Made by a program: the position numbers and the translations under genes. A stretch of 34,375 nucleotides of DNA, taken from contig CANLXI010000050.1 in the NCBI GenBank assembly GCA_947495035.1, positions 1-34,375 on the forward strand, in the 5' to 3' direction. Below, in pieces: positions 1 through 7,270 of the stretch. The notes under the pieces were generated by a model. That model worked only from the letters and a program-made list of their open reading frames with translations, did no database searches and had not been told where the DNA came from. Positions within the stretch are counted from its first letter, which is position 1. Every line of letters starts with the position of its first letter. This stretch comes from an uncultured Granulosicoccus sp. GTDB taxonomy: Bacteria; Pseudomonadota; Gammaproteobacteria; Granulosicoccales; Granulosicoccaceae.

Positions 1-228
1 CCGAAAAACGAAACAACTTTCCAGTCAGCCAATCTCAACGAAAACACTGTCTACGCAGATACTTTCAGCAATTTGTCTCTGAAAATGACCCACACGAATC
101 CGCGTAGACCCACCCATGTTTTCCTTCACGTATGCCATGAAGCCCTGCTTGTCGTTCTGCATGAGGGGGCTTCCACCCACAAGCAGATAGGTTCTCATGT
201 CTCGGTGATACACACGGTCGAGAATCTA

Positions 229-489
229 GAAGGCATGACAGTCGGCAAGGTTGACGGCGTTGCAGAACGCATGGAAAAGGCCATCAAGGATACGGATGCA
301 CGTCTGGCCAAACGATTCGACGAGGAGAAGGCGAAAGGCGAGCTACCCGCCGACTTCCCGTCCATGGCCCGAGCCAGATTGTTGCACGACATGCGTCAGG
401 GCTGCGTCCATCGAAGCCGTGCCGGCTGGTCCGCGAAAGACCTGAGCCAAGACCTGGAAGATCGAACACGGATGATTCTGTTGCACTGA
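229..489 (+). pseudogene. TetR/AcrR-type regulator, C-terminal remnant
   Basis: The frame ending at the stop at 487-489 encodes a stretch (RFDEEKAKGELPADF, then ARARLLHDMRQGC and RAGWSAKDLSQDLEDR) typical of the C-terminal ligand-binding part of TetR/AcrR regulators: an acidic helix, a GELPADF loop and an RARLL..L.QG helix. The N-terminal helix-turn-helix that should precede it is absent. Upstream DNA reads better on the other strand and shows no TetR helix-turn-helix. I read it as the tail of a regulator left by a deletion or rearrangement; without the DNA-binding domain it cannot act as a repressor. The exact left boundary is uncertain. The frame is open further left (to 73), but those residues look non-homologous. 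Confidence 0.5.
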
Positions 490-900
490 ACAGCGAGACC
501 GCAACGTCGTTCGGGACGAGCAAGGGGTGGGCCTTCCAACACGTCAATCCACTGTACATTCCTTGAACAGATTCGTGATCGTACCGCGCCATGGCTGCTT
601 TATCGATCTATACGCGGTTCATCCACATGCTTATCCACAGTTTTTGTGGATAAGCATCATTTGCCTGTTTTTCAGTAGAATTACGGCTTTCATGTAGCCT
701 GTCGAGTATCCGCATATCAACGGCGTTCAGCTGCATTTGACTTTGATCGACCGGAGCGTCAGCGTAGAGAGATAAAAGTCACAATGTCGGCTGCAACGTA
801 CTGTTCGATTTACGTGCAACCCTACACATCCCCAATCTATCACTCGCGACTATTATGCACAGTTAGCGCATTTGTTTCAGCTATCGCAATCTGCGCTTCA
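490..900. other. non-coding stretch, about 410 bp
   Basis: No convincing coding frame was found between the TetR remnant and the methyltransferase stop codon. The one clear structure is the hairpin at 627-657. The rest shows no tRNA-like fold or recognisable insertion-sequence end by eye. Confidence 0.5.
627..657. repeat. 13-bp perfect inverted repeat containing two opposed DnaA-box 9-mers
   Basis: The left arm ATGCTTATCCACA (627-639) and right arm TGTGGATAAGCAT (645-657) are exact reverse complements separated by GTTTT. Each arm carries the consensus DnaA box TTATCCACA, facing inward. There is no following T-run, so a Rho-independent terminator is less likely. No replication gene is nearby. 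It may be a DnaA-titration or regulatory site, a replicon remnant, or a chance hairpin. Confidence 0.7.
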
Positions 901-1671
901 TTATTTCCTCGCGATAACAATATAATGAGTTATAGAAAAGAAGAACTGTCCACTTCTCGCTAGATCATGCTGTTCATCACGCCATTGTATTATGTCTTCC
1001 GCACGGATCAACTTATTAGTGATGCAAAATCGTTCCATAAGCGTTAATAGCATATTGGCGATACCATCTGGCTTGAGCTTATAATCACAAAAAGTATGAG
1101 CCTGTATTTTGTCGATATAAAAGCCTTGTTCTCGCATATGAGGGGATATAATTGCCGGCACACAGCGCTCAGATAGGTGTTCGTCCCATGCGCGAATAAC
1201 TCGATCCATTCGACCAGGGTTCTTGCTAAACCAAACCCAACTATCAAAATGCATGTCGCCTACTACTAGCTTTCCATTTTTTCGGAGGATTCGATATGAC
1301 TCACTAAGCGCATTCGGTATATCATCTAGATACTCAAAAACTTGCAATGATACCGCTTTGTCAATAGAGTCATTTTCAACGGGTAATTTGGTAGCGGTAC
1401 CTTCTCTGATATCAATCGATGGTATTTCGCTGCAACGACGTATAGCAGCATCACGCATCGCAGTGCTCGGATCCACTCCTATTACACGTCCATCGACTCC
1501 AACAGCCCGAGCGAGCTCAACTGTAAGCATTGCATTCCCACACCCGATATCGAGGATGGACTCTCCTGGCGCTGGATCCAGCGCTTCGAACGATAGCTTT
1601 CTACGCTGAGTCACATCAGCGCCGAGATAGCACCGCTCAAGTGTTTGGGTAATTTCAGCATCAAACTCCAC
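901..1671 (-). CDS. class I SAM-dependent methyltransferase
   Basis: This 256-residue protein has the class I methyltransferase core. Motif I is ILDIGCGNAMLTVEL (about residues 39-53), the acidic ribose-binding strand is VIGVDPS, and a motif IV/post-II stretch, DKAVSLQVFEYLDD, precedes YRILRKNGKLVVGDM. This layout is typical of Methyltransf_11/25 enzymes acting on small molecules or quinone/arsenite-like substrates; the acceptor cannot be told. The start is GTG at 1669-1671, chosen because GGAGG lies about 7 nt upstream. The gene stands alone, with non-coding DNA on both sides. Its codons look AT-richer than those of neighbouring genes, which hints at transfer. Family confidence is high; function beyond methyl transfer is unknown. 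Confidence 0.85.
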   Translation of the reverse strand: MEFDAEITQTLERCYLGADVTQRRKLSFEALDPAPGESILDIGCGNAMLTVELARAVGVDGRVIGVDPSTAMRDAAIRRCSEIPSIDIREGTATKLPVENDSIDKAVSLQVFEYLDDIPNALSESYRILRKNGKLVVGDMHFDSWVWFSKNPGRMDRVIRAWDEHLSERCVPAIISPHMREQGFYIDKIQAHTFCDYKLKPDGIANMLLTLMERFCITNKLIRAEDIIQWRDEQHDLARSGQFFFSITHYIVIARK

Positions 1672-2002
1672 TGTGAATCCTCCAGGGAATCTCTAAATAT
1701 TACTCGCAATGTACGCAATTCTTATGACATAACACTAGTTATCACAGATGTGCTAGAACAACCAAGAACTCATCGTATCGTATCTTGATTGAATGAGGTA
1801 CTCCAAGTAAATCGAACGTGTGATGTGACGAAAATCAAACCGACTGAAAAACAGTCATTTCTCAGAAGCCACTGTTTACGCCATCGTTCCGGAAACGGAC
1901 TTCAGTGAAATTCGGACCGTCTTTTTTTCATCGATCGCTTGTGCTTTCATAGGGGTCAATCGCTTCCAAGACGGAAGCCTCCACTTTGAAGACACCACCC
2001 GT
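1672..2002. other. non-coding stretch, about 330 bp, between divergent genes
   Basis: This separates the leftward methyltransferase from the rightward small-protein pair and should hold both promoters. Apart from the GGAGG serving the GTG start at 1671 I see no clear operator, terminator or RNA gene. A T-run at about 1921-1928 has no convincing stem before it. Confidence 0.4.
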
Positions 2003-2413
2003 ATGAACATCGAGCCCAAGTCACGCCAGCAGAAACTCGTCGAGGCCATCTATGCATACTTCGGCGACATGACTGATCCTGCGGCCGAAGACGCACCCAC
2101 ACTGCGCATCTGCAAGCACCTGCTGACACTCGGCGACGAACTGATGAGCCATCAGCACACCCTGTCCTTCATCGATCTCTGGAACGCCGAGTACGCTGAA
2201 GAGGAAGCAATGACCCGTGAAGAACTGCTATGGGCGCTGACGATATTCGACACCAACATGACTCGAATAATACAAGAGCGGAGAAAGTCTCGCCAGGTTT
2301 CCGGTAGCAACCGTCCGAGGCTGCGGGTCATCAACGGTGGCTTGAGCGACAGACCAGACCGGCCCCCTGTCGCCACTGAAGTCATCAGGGAAGAATACGA
2401 TCTGGACTTCTGA
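2003..2413 (+). CDS. small protein of unknown family, first of a tandem paralogous pair
   Basis: The protein has 136 residues, no signal peptide and no membrane segment. I do not recognise the family. It is clearly related to the next protein (2463-2849). Both start with SRxQK followed by a hydrophobic/aromatic run ending in FFG or YFG, carry an ICKxLxxL helix, an acidic W..E...EE..... ELLWAL-type helix, and a basic RPxLRxIxGG segment before a variable tail. The composition is mostly helical with an Arg-rich linker, suggesting a compact helical domain plus a conserved C-terminal peptide. The start at 2003 lacks a strong Shine-Dalgarno sequence, but no better start gives the shared N-terminus. 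It lies 49 nt before its paralogue, probably in one transcript. Confidence 0.7.
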   Translation: MNIEPKSRQQKLVEAIYAYFGDMTDPAAEDAPTLRICKHLLTLGDELMSHQHTLSFIDLWNAEYAEEEAMTREELLWALTIFDTNMTRIIQERRKSRQVSGSNRPRLRVINGGLSDRPDRPPVATEVIREEYDLDF

Positions 2414-2462
2414 CCCTGCTCCCCTTCCCCCGCGGTTTTCAACCACCCCAAGAGAATGTCTC

Positions 2463-2849
2463 ATGAACAACTCCTCGAAACCCGTCTCCCGCGCGCAGAA
2501 GATCGTCAATCATGTGTTTCCGTTCTTTGGCGAGCTGGCCAGACAGCACAGCAGCGATATCCAGGCCTTGTCCATCTGCAAGCAACTGATCGGGTTGAAG
2601 GGAACCGCTCTGCTGGAACCCGTCGTCCTCCCCTTGCTGCATACCTGGCATGACGAATGCCCTGAGGAACCCCCTTTGCAGGAACACGAGCTTCATTGGG
2701 CATTGCACGAACTCGAAGCCCATTTGTCCAAACAGTTGCATGACCTGCATACCCGTCGGGCCGAGCCTGTCGAAACAAAGCCTGCACGGCCGAAGCTTCG
2801 TCTGATTCAGGGGGGCAAGTCCGGGAAGAACCTCAAGGGCGAGCTGTAG
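2463..2849 (+). CDS. small protein of unknown family, second of a tandem paralogous pair
   Basis: This 128-residue soluble protein is a diverged duplicate of the product of 2003-2413. Shared positions include SRAQKIV, FFGEL, SICKQLIGL, the HELHWAL helix and the closing RPKLRLIQGG, followed by a short Lys/Gly-rich tail. The same order and spacing of motifs across both proteins, which share only a minority of residues, argues for a real conserved family and not a chance ORF. No enzymatic motif is visible. The gene ends 25 nt from the stop of the convergent alanine dehydrogenase, with no obvious terminator between them. A role as a small regulatory or adaptor protein would be a guess. Confidence 0.75.
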   Translation: MNNSSKPVSRAQKIVNHVFPFFGELARQHSSDIQALSICKQLIGLKGTALLEPVVLPLLHTWHDECPEEPPLQEHELHWALHELEAHLSKQLHDLHTRRAEPVETKPARPKLRLIQGGKSGKNLKGEL

Positions 2850-2874
2850 CGGATGCGTCGGTAGATTCTCTGGC

Positions 2875-3993
2875 CTAACCGTCCAGCGCAGCGAGCGGAT
2901 CCCTGTACGCATAGCCCAATGTATCTGCCACTTCCTGGTAGGTCACATGCCCCTTGCAGACATTGAGTCCGGCAAGCAGATGCCGATCATCCTGCAATGC
3001 CTGCTTGTAACCTTTGTCTGCCAGGGCAAGCATGTAGGGCAAGGTCACATTGTTCAGTGCATAGGTCGAGGTTCTGGGCACTCCACCAGGCATGTTCGCC
3101 ACGCAATAGTGAACGACATCATCCACGATGTAGGTCGGTTCGGCGTGGGTCGTGGCGTGGGATGTTTCACTGCAGCCACCCTGGTCAATGGCAACGTCCA
3201 CGAACACGGCACCCGGTTTCATTTTCGCAACCATCTCCCTGGTGATAAGCTTTGGCGCTGACGCGCCCGGAACCAGTACGGCGCCGATAACCAGGTCTGC
3301 CGTCAGGACATGATGTTCCAGGGCATCCGCCGTGGAAAAGACTGAATTGGTCGTTCTGCCAAACTGCTGCCAGTGCTTCTCAAGCATGTCCGGGTTGCGA
3401 TCCAGCACCCAGACATCGGCCCCCATGCCCACCGCTATATGCGTTGCATGGCTTCCGACCGTGCCCGCACCGATGATCACCACCTTGGCGGGATCGACAC
3501 CGGGGACTCCACCCAACAAAACACCCAGCCCCCCATGAGGATGCTCCAATGCGTAGGCGCCAGCCTGCACGGCCATCCGGCCAGCCACTTTCGACATGGG
3601 CGCCAGCAAGGGCAAACCACCCTGGGCGCCGGTGACGGTTTCATACGCAATGCAAATCGCGCCACTGTCAACCAGGTCCCTGGTCTGATCAGGATCTGGA
3701 GCCAGATGAAGATAGGTGAACAGTACCTGTCCCTCGCGCAGCATTTTTCGCTCGACTGCCTGGGGCTCCTTGACCTTGACGATCATGTCGCAGTCCGCGA
3801 ACACACTGGCAGGATCATCGACTACCCTGGCGCCGGCGGCACGATAGTCATCATCCGAGCGACCGATGCCTTCTCCGCAATGACTTTCAACCGTGACCTC
3901 ATGGCCATGATCAACCATTTCCCTGACGCTGGTCGGTGTCATCCCGACCCTGTATTCGTGATTCTTGATCTCTTTGGGGACACCTATGTGCAT
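2875..3993 (-). CDS. ald: alanine dehydrogenase
   Basis: This enzyme catalyses reversible NAD-dependent oxidative deamination of L-alanine to pyruvate and ammonia in the cytoplasm. The 372-residue product matches the usual family length of about 371. It opens with MHIGVPKEIKNHEYRV. The known functional residues fall at the family positions: Arg15, Lys75 (VKVKEPQ) and His96 (TYLHLAPD) for pyruvate binding and catalysis, the Rossmann motif GAGTVG at 175-180, and Asp270 (VDVAIDQGG). An upstream in-frame start at 4026 would add 11 unrelated residues. I chose 3993 because GAGG sits about 8 nt before it and it gives the canonical N-terminus. The gene appears intact and monocistronic. It fits the amine-nitrogen theme of the window but has no visible regulatory link. 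Confidence 0.97.
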   Translation of the reverse strand: MHIGVPKEIKNHEYRVGMTPTSVREMVDHGHEVTVESHCGEGIGRSDDDYRAAGARVVDDPASVFADCDMIVKVKEPQAVERKMLREGQVLFTYLHLAPDPDQTRDLVDSGAICIAYETVTGAQGGLPLLAPMSKVAGRMAVQAGAYALEHPHGGLGVLLGGVPGVDPAKVVIIGAGTVGSHATHIAVGMGADVWVLDRNPDMLEKHWQQFGRTTNSVFSTADALEHHVLTADLVIGAVLVPGASAPKLITREMVAKMKPGAVFVDVAIDQGGCSETSHATTHAEPTYIVDDVVHYCVANMPGGVPRTSTYALNNVTLPYMLALADKGYKQALQDDRHLLAGLNVCKGHVTYQEVADTLGYAYRDPLAALDG

Positions 3994-4126
3994 CGCAGTA
4001 ACCTCGGTAAAAATGGTGGATTCCAATCACGTGGTGATAGTTCGCGCCCATGTAGATGCTCAGCTAACAAACCCGTGCGGTGCAGCTGGCTCATCATCAG
4101 CTTAACGCAAGTTGTGTTCTGTAGTC

Positions 4127-4779
4127 ATGAGGTTTGCCATTGTCGATGCGGAGAAGGCCATTTTCAGTGTCGCCCTGCTGTGTCGCACCCTCGAAGCCGT
4201 GCAAAAGGTATCGTAATACCACCGAACGAAACAAGTCTCACCCGGTGGCGCCCAACGTGATCCAGCGCGATTTCACAGCCGCCGAGCCCGGGCGCAAATG
4301 GGTTGGCGACGTCACCGCTGTCGCCACCGACGAAGGCTGGTTGTATGTCGCTCCCATGATAGACCTGTTCAACCGGGAAGTGATCGGTCTGGCCTGCGGT
4401 GAGAAGAACGATCAGAACCTGACGCTGAAAGCGCTGGAGGCTGCCATCGCAATGCACGGTGCCTCCGAGGGGCTGATACACCACTCGGACCGAGGAAGTA
4501 CCTACACGGCGAGCAGCTATCGTGAGAGCCTTGAGAAGCACGGCATCGTCTGTAGCATGAGCCGTAAAGGTGACTGCTGGGACAATGGGGTGGCTGAGAG
4601 CTTCTTCGCGACCTTGAAGTAAGAGCTGATATACCGTCACCACTTCGCGACTCGTGCGGAGGCTGCACTGGCCATATTCGAATACGTGGAAGTGTTCTAC
4701 AATCGGATCAGGCTGCGCTCAGGCAATGGTTGCTGCAGTCCTGTTGACTATCACCAATATAATACAACGGTGGCATAGT
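4127..4779 (+). pseudogene. IS3-family transposase OrfB, decayed (deletion/frameshift plus nonsense)
   Basis: The N-terminus typical of IS3 OrfB (MRFAIVDAEKAIFSVALLCRTLE) starts at ATG 4127. It breaks off near 4190 and meets a stop after KVS. From about 4200, in another frame, the protein resumes inside the family at RYRNTTERN, SHPVAPN, then the integrase core. All three DDE residues remain: D in KWVGDVT, D in HHSDRGS and E in VAESFF. Roughly 60-70 residues between the two parts are missing. A TAA at 4620-4622 interrupts after FFATLK, while the frame beyond it still reads the family C-terminus (ELIYRHHFATRAEAAL to PVDYHQYN) up to TAG at 4777-4779. No OrfA is found upstream. The copy is dead. 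Confidence 0.9.
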
Positions 4780-4819
4780 GAACGTATTCAGGTGTCTATG
4801 AAACTGGGCGACGTCCAGA
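4127..4819 (+). mobile_element. IS3-family insertion sequence remnant
   Basis: This is the DNA around the broken OrfB. After the OrfB stop, the sequence TGTCTATGAAACTGGGCGAC (4794-4813) and the following GTCCAG look like the right terminal inverted repeat of an IS3-family element. No matching left end or OrfA was found, so the left part of the element has been deleted up to about OrfB codon 1. A second, inverted remnant of a very similar transposase lies at 33400-33627. Confidence 0.65.
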
Positions 4820-4969
4820 TCTCGAGGCCGTGGAGACACGAACCAGCGTTGTACAAGCGCACCTGGAAACCATGACAAGTCATGTCGCGGAGGACGCGGC
4901 GGCAGGAGATCACTGAGCTCTGACCCTGAGTCTGCCGTTGTCGAACCGTGGCGCTTCCGTTGGAGTGGC

Positions 4970-5329
4970 GTGCTGACTATCGAAGATTCGCTATTCCTGT
5001 CGACAATCTGGCGACGCCATCTGGTGATTCCGGAGTCCGAGTCTTTCGAACTGGTGGATGGAGGGCAGGTTTTCAATGGCAGACTGGTCTCGATTGATAA
5101 CCGTGAATGCGGTGGATGTCTATTGGTTTTCTTGAATCAGTCGCAGCTTGTTCTCGGAACCAAGTTCCGGATTCGATGTAAAGGCGCTGCCCAACAAGCG
5201 CCGATTATGCCTGCTATGCCTGCTCACGCAGTTCATGGAGTCGTAAGGCTCAAGCAAGTGGCATCCCCGCCTTTTCCGCACCACCCGTGGTTGCGAGCCG
5301 GAATACTATTCTGCCAAACCTTGACATAG
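4970..5329 (+). CDS. hypothetical protein, possibly PilZ-like (doubtful)
   Basis: This is a 119-residue frame from a GTG codon. The middle part (GGQVFNGRLVSIDNRECGG, then LVLGTKFRIRC) has the rhythm of a PilZ-type beta-barrel, with a D-x-R-x-x-GG turn in place of DxSxxG, but the RxxxR c-di-GMP motif is not evident. The last 35 or so residues are antisense to the 3' end of the GH16 gene, so the true protein may be shorter or broken. The frame is open further upstream without an obvious start. It could be a decayed gene next to the IS remnant. Confidence 0.3.
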   Translation: MLTIEDSLFLSTIWRRHLVIPESESFELVDGGQVFNGRLVSIDNRECGGCLLVFLNQSQLVLGTKFRIRCKGAAQQAPIMPAMPAHAVHGVVRLKQVASPPFPHHPWLRAGILFCQTLT

Positions 5330-6672
5330 TCCACGGCAAGCTTGGGTCCAACTTCATTCACGAACACGCTGCTATCAACGTTTCCTTCAAACCCATCGAG
5401 CCCCATGGCAAGATTGATGACAATGTACATTGTCGAATCGGTAATCGGATGTGTTTCCGTCAACCCTGGTGGCAAGACAGGTCCAGCCGAACCAACTTGG
5501 TGAATCAAGCGGCGATCGACATAGAAATTGATGCGGTCCTGCTCCCATAGAACACCGTAGGTATGATAGTCGTCCGCGTAGTCCACCACGTCTGGACCGG
5601 TTGAGTTACCAACGCCCACAGGATCGCAACGGACTGGATCGTACTTCTCCTGCGAGTTATATGTCCACTCGCTGCTGGTTCTGCCGCCCGGGTAGTGATA
5701 AGAGTTGAAAATCGTATCGTAACTGAGCCGGCCAACATCGTCTGTTCCTGCGCCAATCGTCGGCCAGAAACTCGAGTTCTGCTGCACAAAACATTCCTCG
5801 CCTTCCTGATCAACGCGAGTGTTTGGAATATGTTCCGCCACATCGATCTCGTAAATGGAAGAACTTCCATTCAATGCGTTGAAATAGGCGTTATCGGAAT
5901 ACAGCCAAATGGCTGAACGAAAGCCATTGCCTGCTTTCGGCATCTTCGCCCGCACTTCCATGTAGCCATAACGAAACTGAAATCCGTGCGTACCGTCAAT
6001 ATTCGCATCGGTCGTCGGACCAACATGGGAAGAGATCAATCCCGACACATAATTTCGCCGCTTATTGATGTTCTTTTTCCATGGATTCACGTATGAACCA
6101 ATGACAAGGCTTTCATCGCCTCCGTCAGCGTTGACATCATCGGCATTGCTTCCTGTGCCTGCGTCGCTGCCGTGTGAGAAGATGTGTTTTCCCTCGCTTT
6201 CCAGAATTCCCAAGAAGGTATTCATATCCGAAAAGTAATTGGCTGGAACCCAACCAATGCCAGGCTCCAGGCCTGTAGTGTTGACATTCCACTGATCCTC
6301 ATTCGACACCCCATTGATTTTCCAGTCGCCCCAAGGCACTCGGGAGCTCCAACGGGTCCAATCCAGCACACCCAGCGCATCCGGATTTTCTACAGTAGCG
6401 GGCGTAAAAGAGTCACTGAATACTTCAACCCAGTCACCGCTGCCATCAAATATTTCTTCTGGTGGGGCAATATTCACCAGTTCCGCGCTCGTCAACGTCT
6501 CGCATCTACTGTGTCGACTGTGTTTTTTGCCATCGTCCGAAGGACATTTGACTACCGGGGTACCGTTACCTGGCTTCGGTTTCCCCTTACCTGGTGGTGG
6601 AGCCGCCTGCGTAACTGCTGAGTGAAGCATTGCAGTCAACAGCGCAGAGAGACAGCATGTCGTCAACTTCAT
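5233..6672 (-). CDS. secreted GH16-family beta-glucanase
   Basis: Family 16 glycoside hydrolases cleave beta-1,3 or beta-1,3/1,4 bonds in polysaccharides such as laminarin, agar or carrageenan. The 479-residue protein begins with a signal peptide (MKLTTCCLSALLTAMLHSAVTQA), then a Pro/Lys/Gly-rich linker and a catalytic jelly roll from about residue 80. The signature YEIDVAEH supplies nucleophile Glu275, Asp277 and acid/base Glu280. Family features GYMEVRAKMP and DDYHTYGVLWEQDRINFYVD are also present. Cys pairs in the linker and near the C-terminus may form disulfides. The start at 6672 is preferred over 6744 because it gives a clean signal peptide and is preceded by GAGGGAAG. It is divergent from the secreted phosphatase. 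The exact polysaccharide cannot be named; a marine laminarinase-like role is inferred. Confidence 0.88.
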   Translation of the reverse strand: MKLTTCCLSALLTAMLHSAVTQAAPPPGKGKPKPGNGTPVVKCPSDDGKKHSRHSRCETLTSAELVNIAPPEEIFDGSGDWVEVFSDSFTPATVENPDALGVLDWTRWSSRVPWGDWKINGVSNEDQWNVNTTGLEPGIGWVPANYFSDMNTFLGILESEGKHIFSHGSDAGTGSNADDVNADGGDESLVIGSYVNPWKKNINKRRNYVSGLISSHVGPTTDANIDGTHGFQFRYGYMEVRAKMPKAGNGFRSAIWLYSDNAYFNALNGSSSIYEIDVAEHIPNTRVDQEGEECFVQQNSSFWPTIGAGTDDVGRLSYDTIFNSYHYPGGRTSSEWTYNSQEKYDPVRCDPVGVGNSTGPDVVDYADDYHTYGVLWEQDRINFYVDRRLIHQVGSAGPVLPPGLTETHPITDSTMYIVINLAMGLDGFEGNVDSSVFVNEVGPKLAVDYVKVWQNSIPARNHGWCGKGGDATCLSLTTP

Positions 6673-7270
6673 GAAAACTTCCCTCACAAATGACTGAAGA
6701 ACACACAAACAAAATCCCATCACACCCAAGGAATGACATGACAACCATCAGAATCAGGACACATCACATCGACTCCTGATCATGCACGATTGTTCGGCAA
6801 CATTCCAAATGCAAAGTGTGGAACGGTAACCGGAGGGGCCCTCGGTGTGAATATCCCAAACCACCAACTGCTGTTTTACTGCCCCTCCGGGGAAATTCAG
6901 ATCATCAGACAAGCATCATACTTAACACTGTTCTGATTCGTATGTACAGCCAAACTTCGGTCTCAGTGGCAAATGGCAATTGACTACCGGACATGGGTGC
7001 ATGAATGATCTATCAGGATTTTCAGCTTCCTGTCTGCATACTGCGGTAGTAGAAAGGTACGATATTGCACGTGCTACCAATTATCGGCTTGACGCCTGGC
7101 ACGCATTACAACGAGAATCAACTCGTACGCCAAGGAGGTAAACAGGCTGACGATAAATAACGGATTACAGCCTACAGGGGTGAACAGTTGCACGGATTGG
7201 TAGCCCATTGCCCTCGGTGATCGGAATCATTTTCGAACAAGTGCCGCCCTGCATATTCACCGGAGTCATA
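6673..7270. other. divergent intergenic region, about 600 bp
   Basis: This region separates the two secreted enzymes and must carry both promoters. Its only strong structure is the inverted repeat at 6830-6890. No conserved riboswitch core was recognised by eye. The stretch from 7208 is open in frame with the phosphatase but is better read as leader DNA. Confidence 0.45.
6830..6890. repeat. 10-bp perfect inverted repeat with 41-nt spacer
   Basis: The arms CCGGAGGGGC (6830-6839) and GCCCCTCCGG (6881-6890) are exact reverse complements in an otherwise AT-richer intergenic region between the GH16 and phosphatase genes. It could be a leader-RNA stem or a pair of regulator half-sites. Confidence 0.55.

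Noticed and set aside
25..213. Leftward 62-residue frame at the left edge, faintly like a SnoaL-type fold fragment
   Set aside because: It is bounded by stops, lacks a clear family motif and lies in eroded DNA. It is noted only as possible debris beside the TetR scrap.
1921..1935. T-run resembling a terminator
   Set aside because: No stable GC-rich stem directly precedes it.
3373..4260. Long rightward frame of 295 residues
   Set aside because: It is antisense to the alanine dehydrogenase gene, whose catalytic residues are all present; the frame has no family features.
7020..7180. Possible c-di-GMP (GEMM-type) riboswitch before the phosphatase
   Set aside because: Short stems are present but the conserved GEMM core was not found, so no call is justified.
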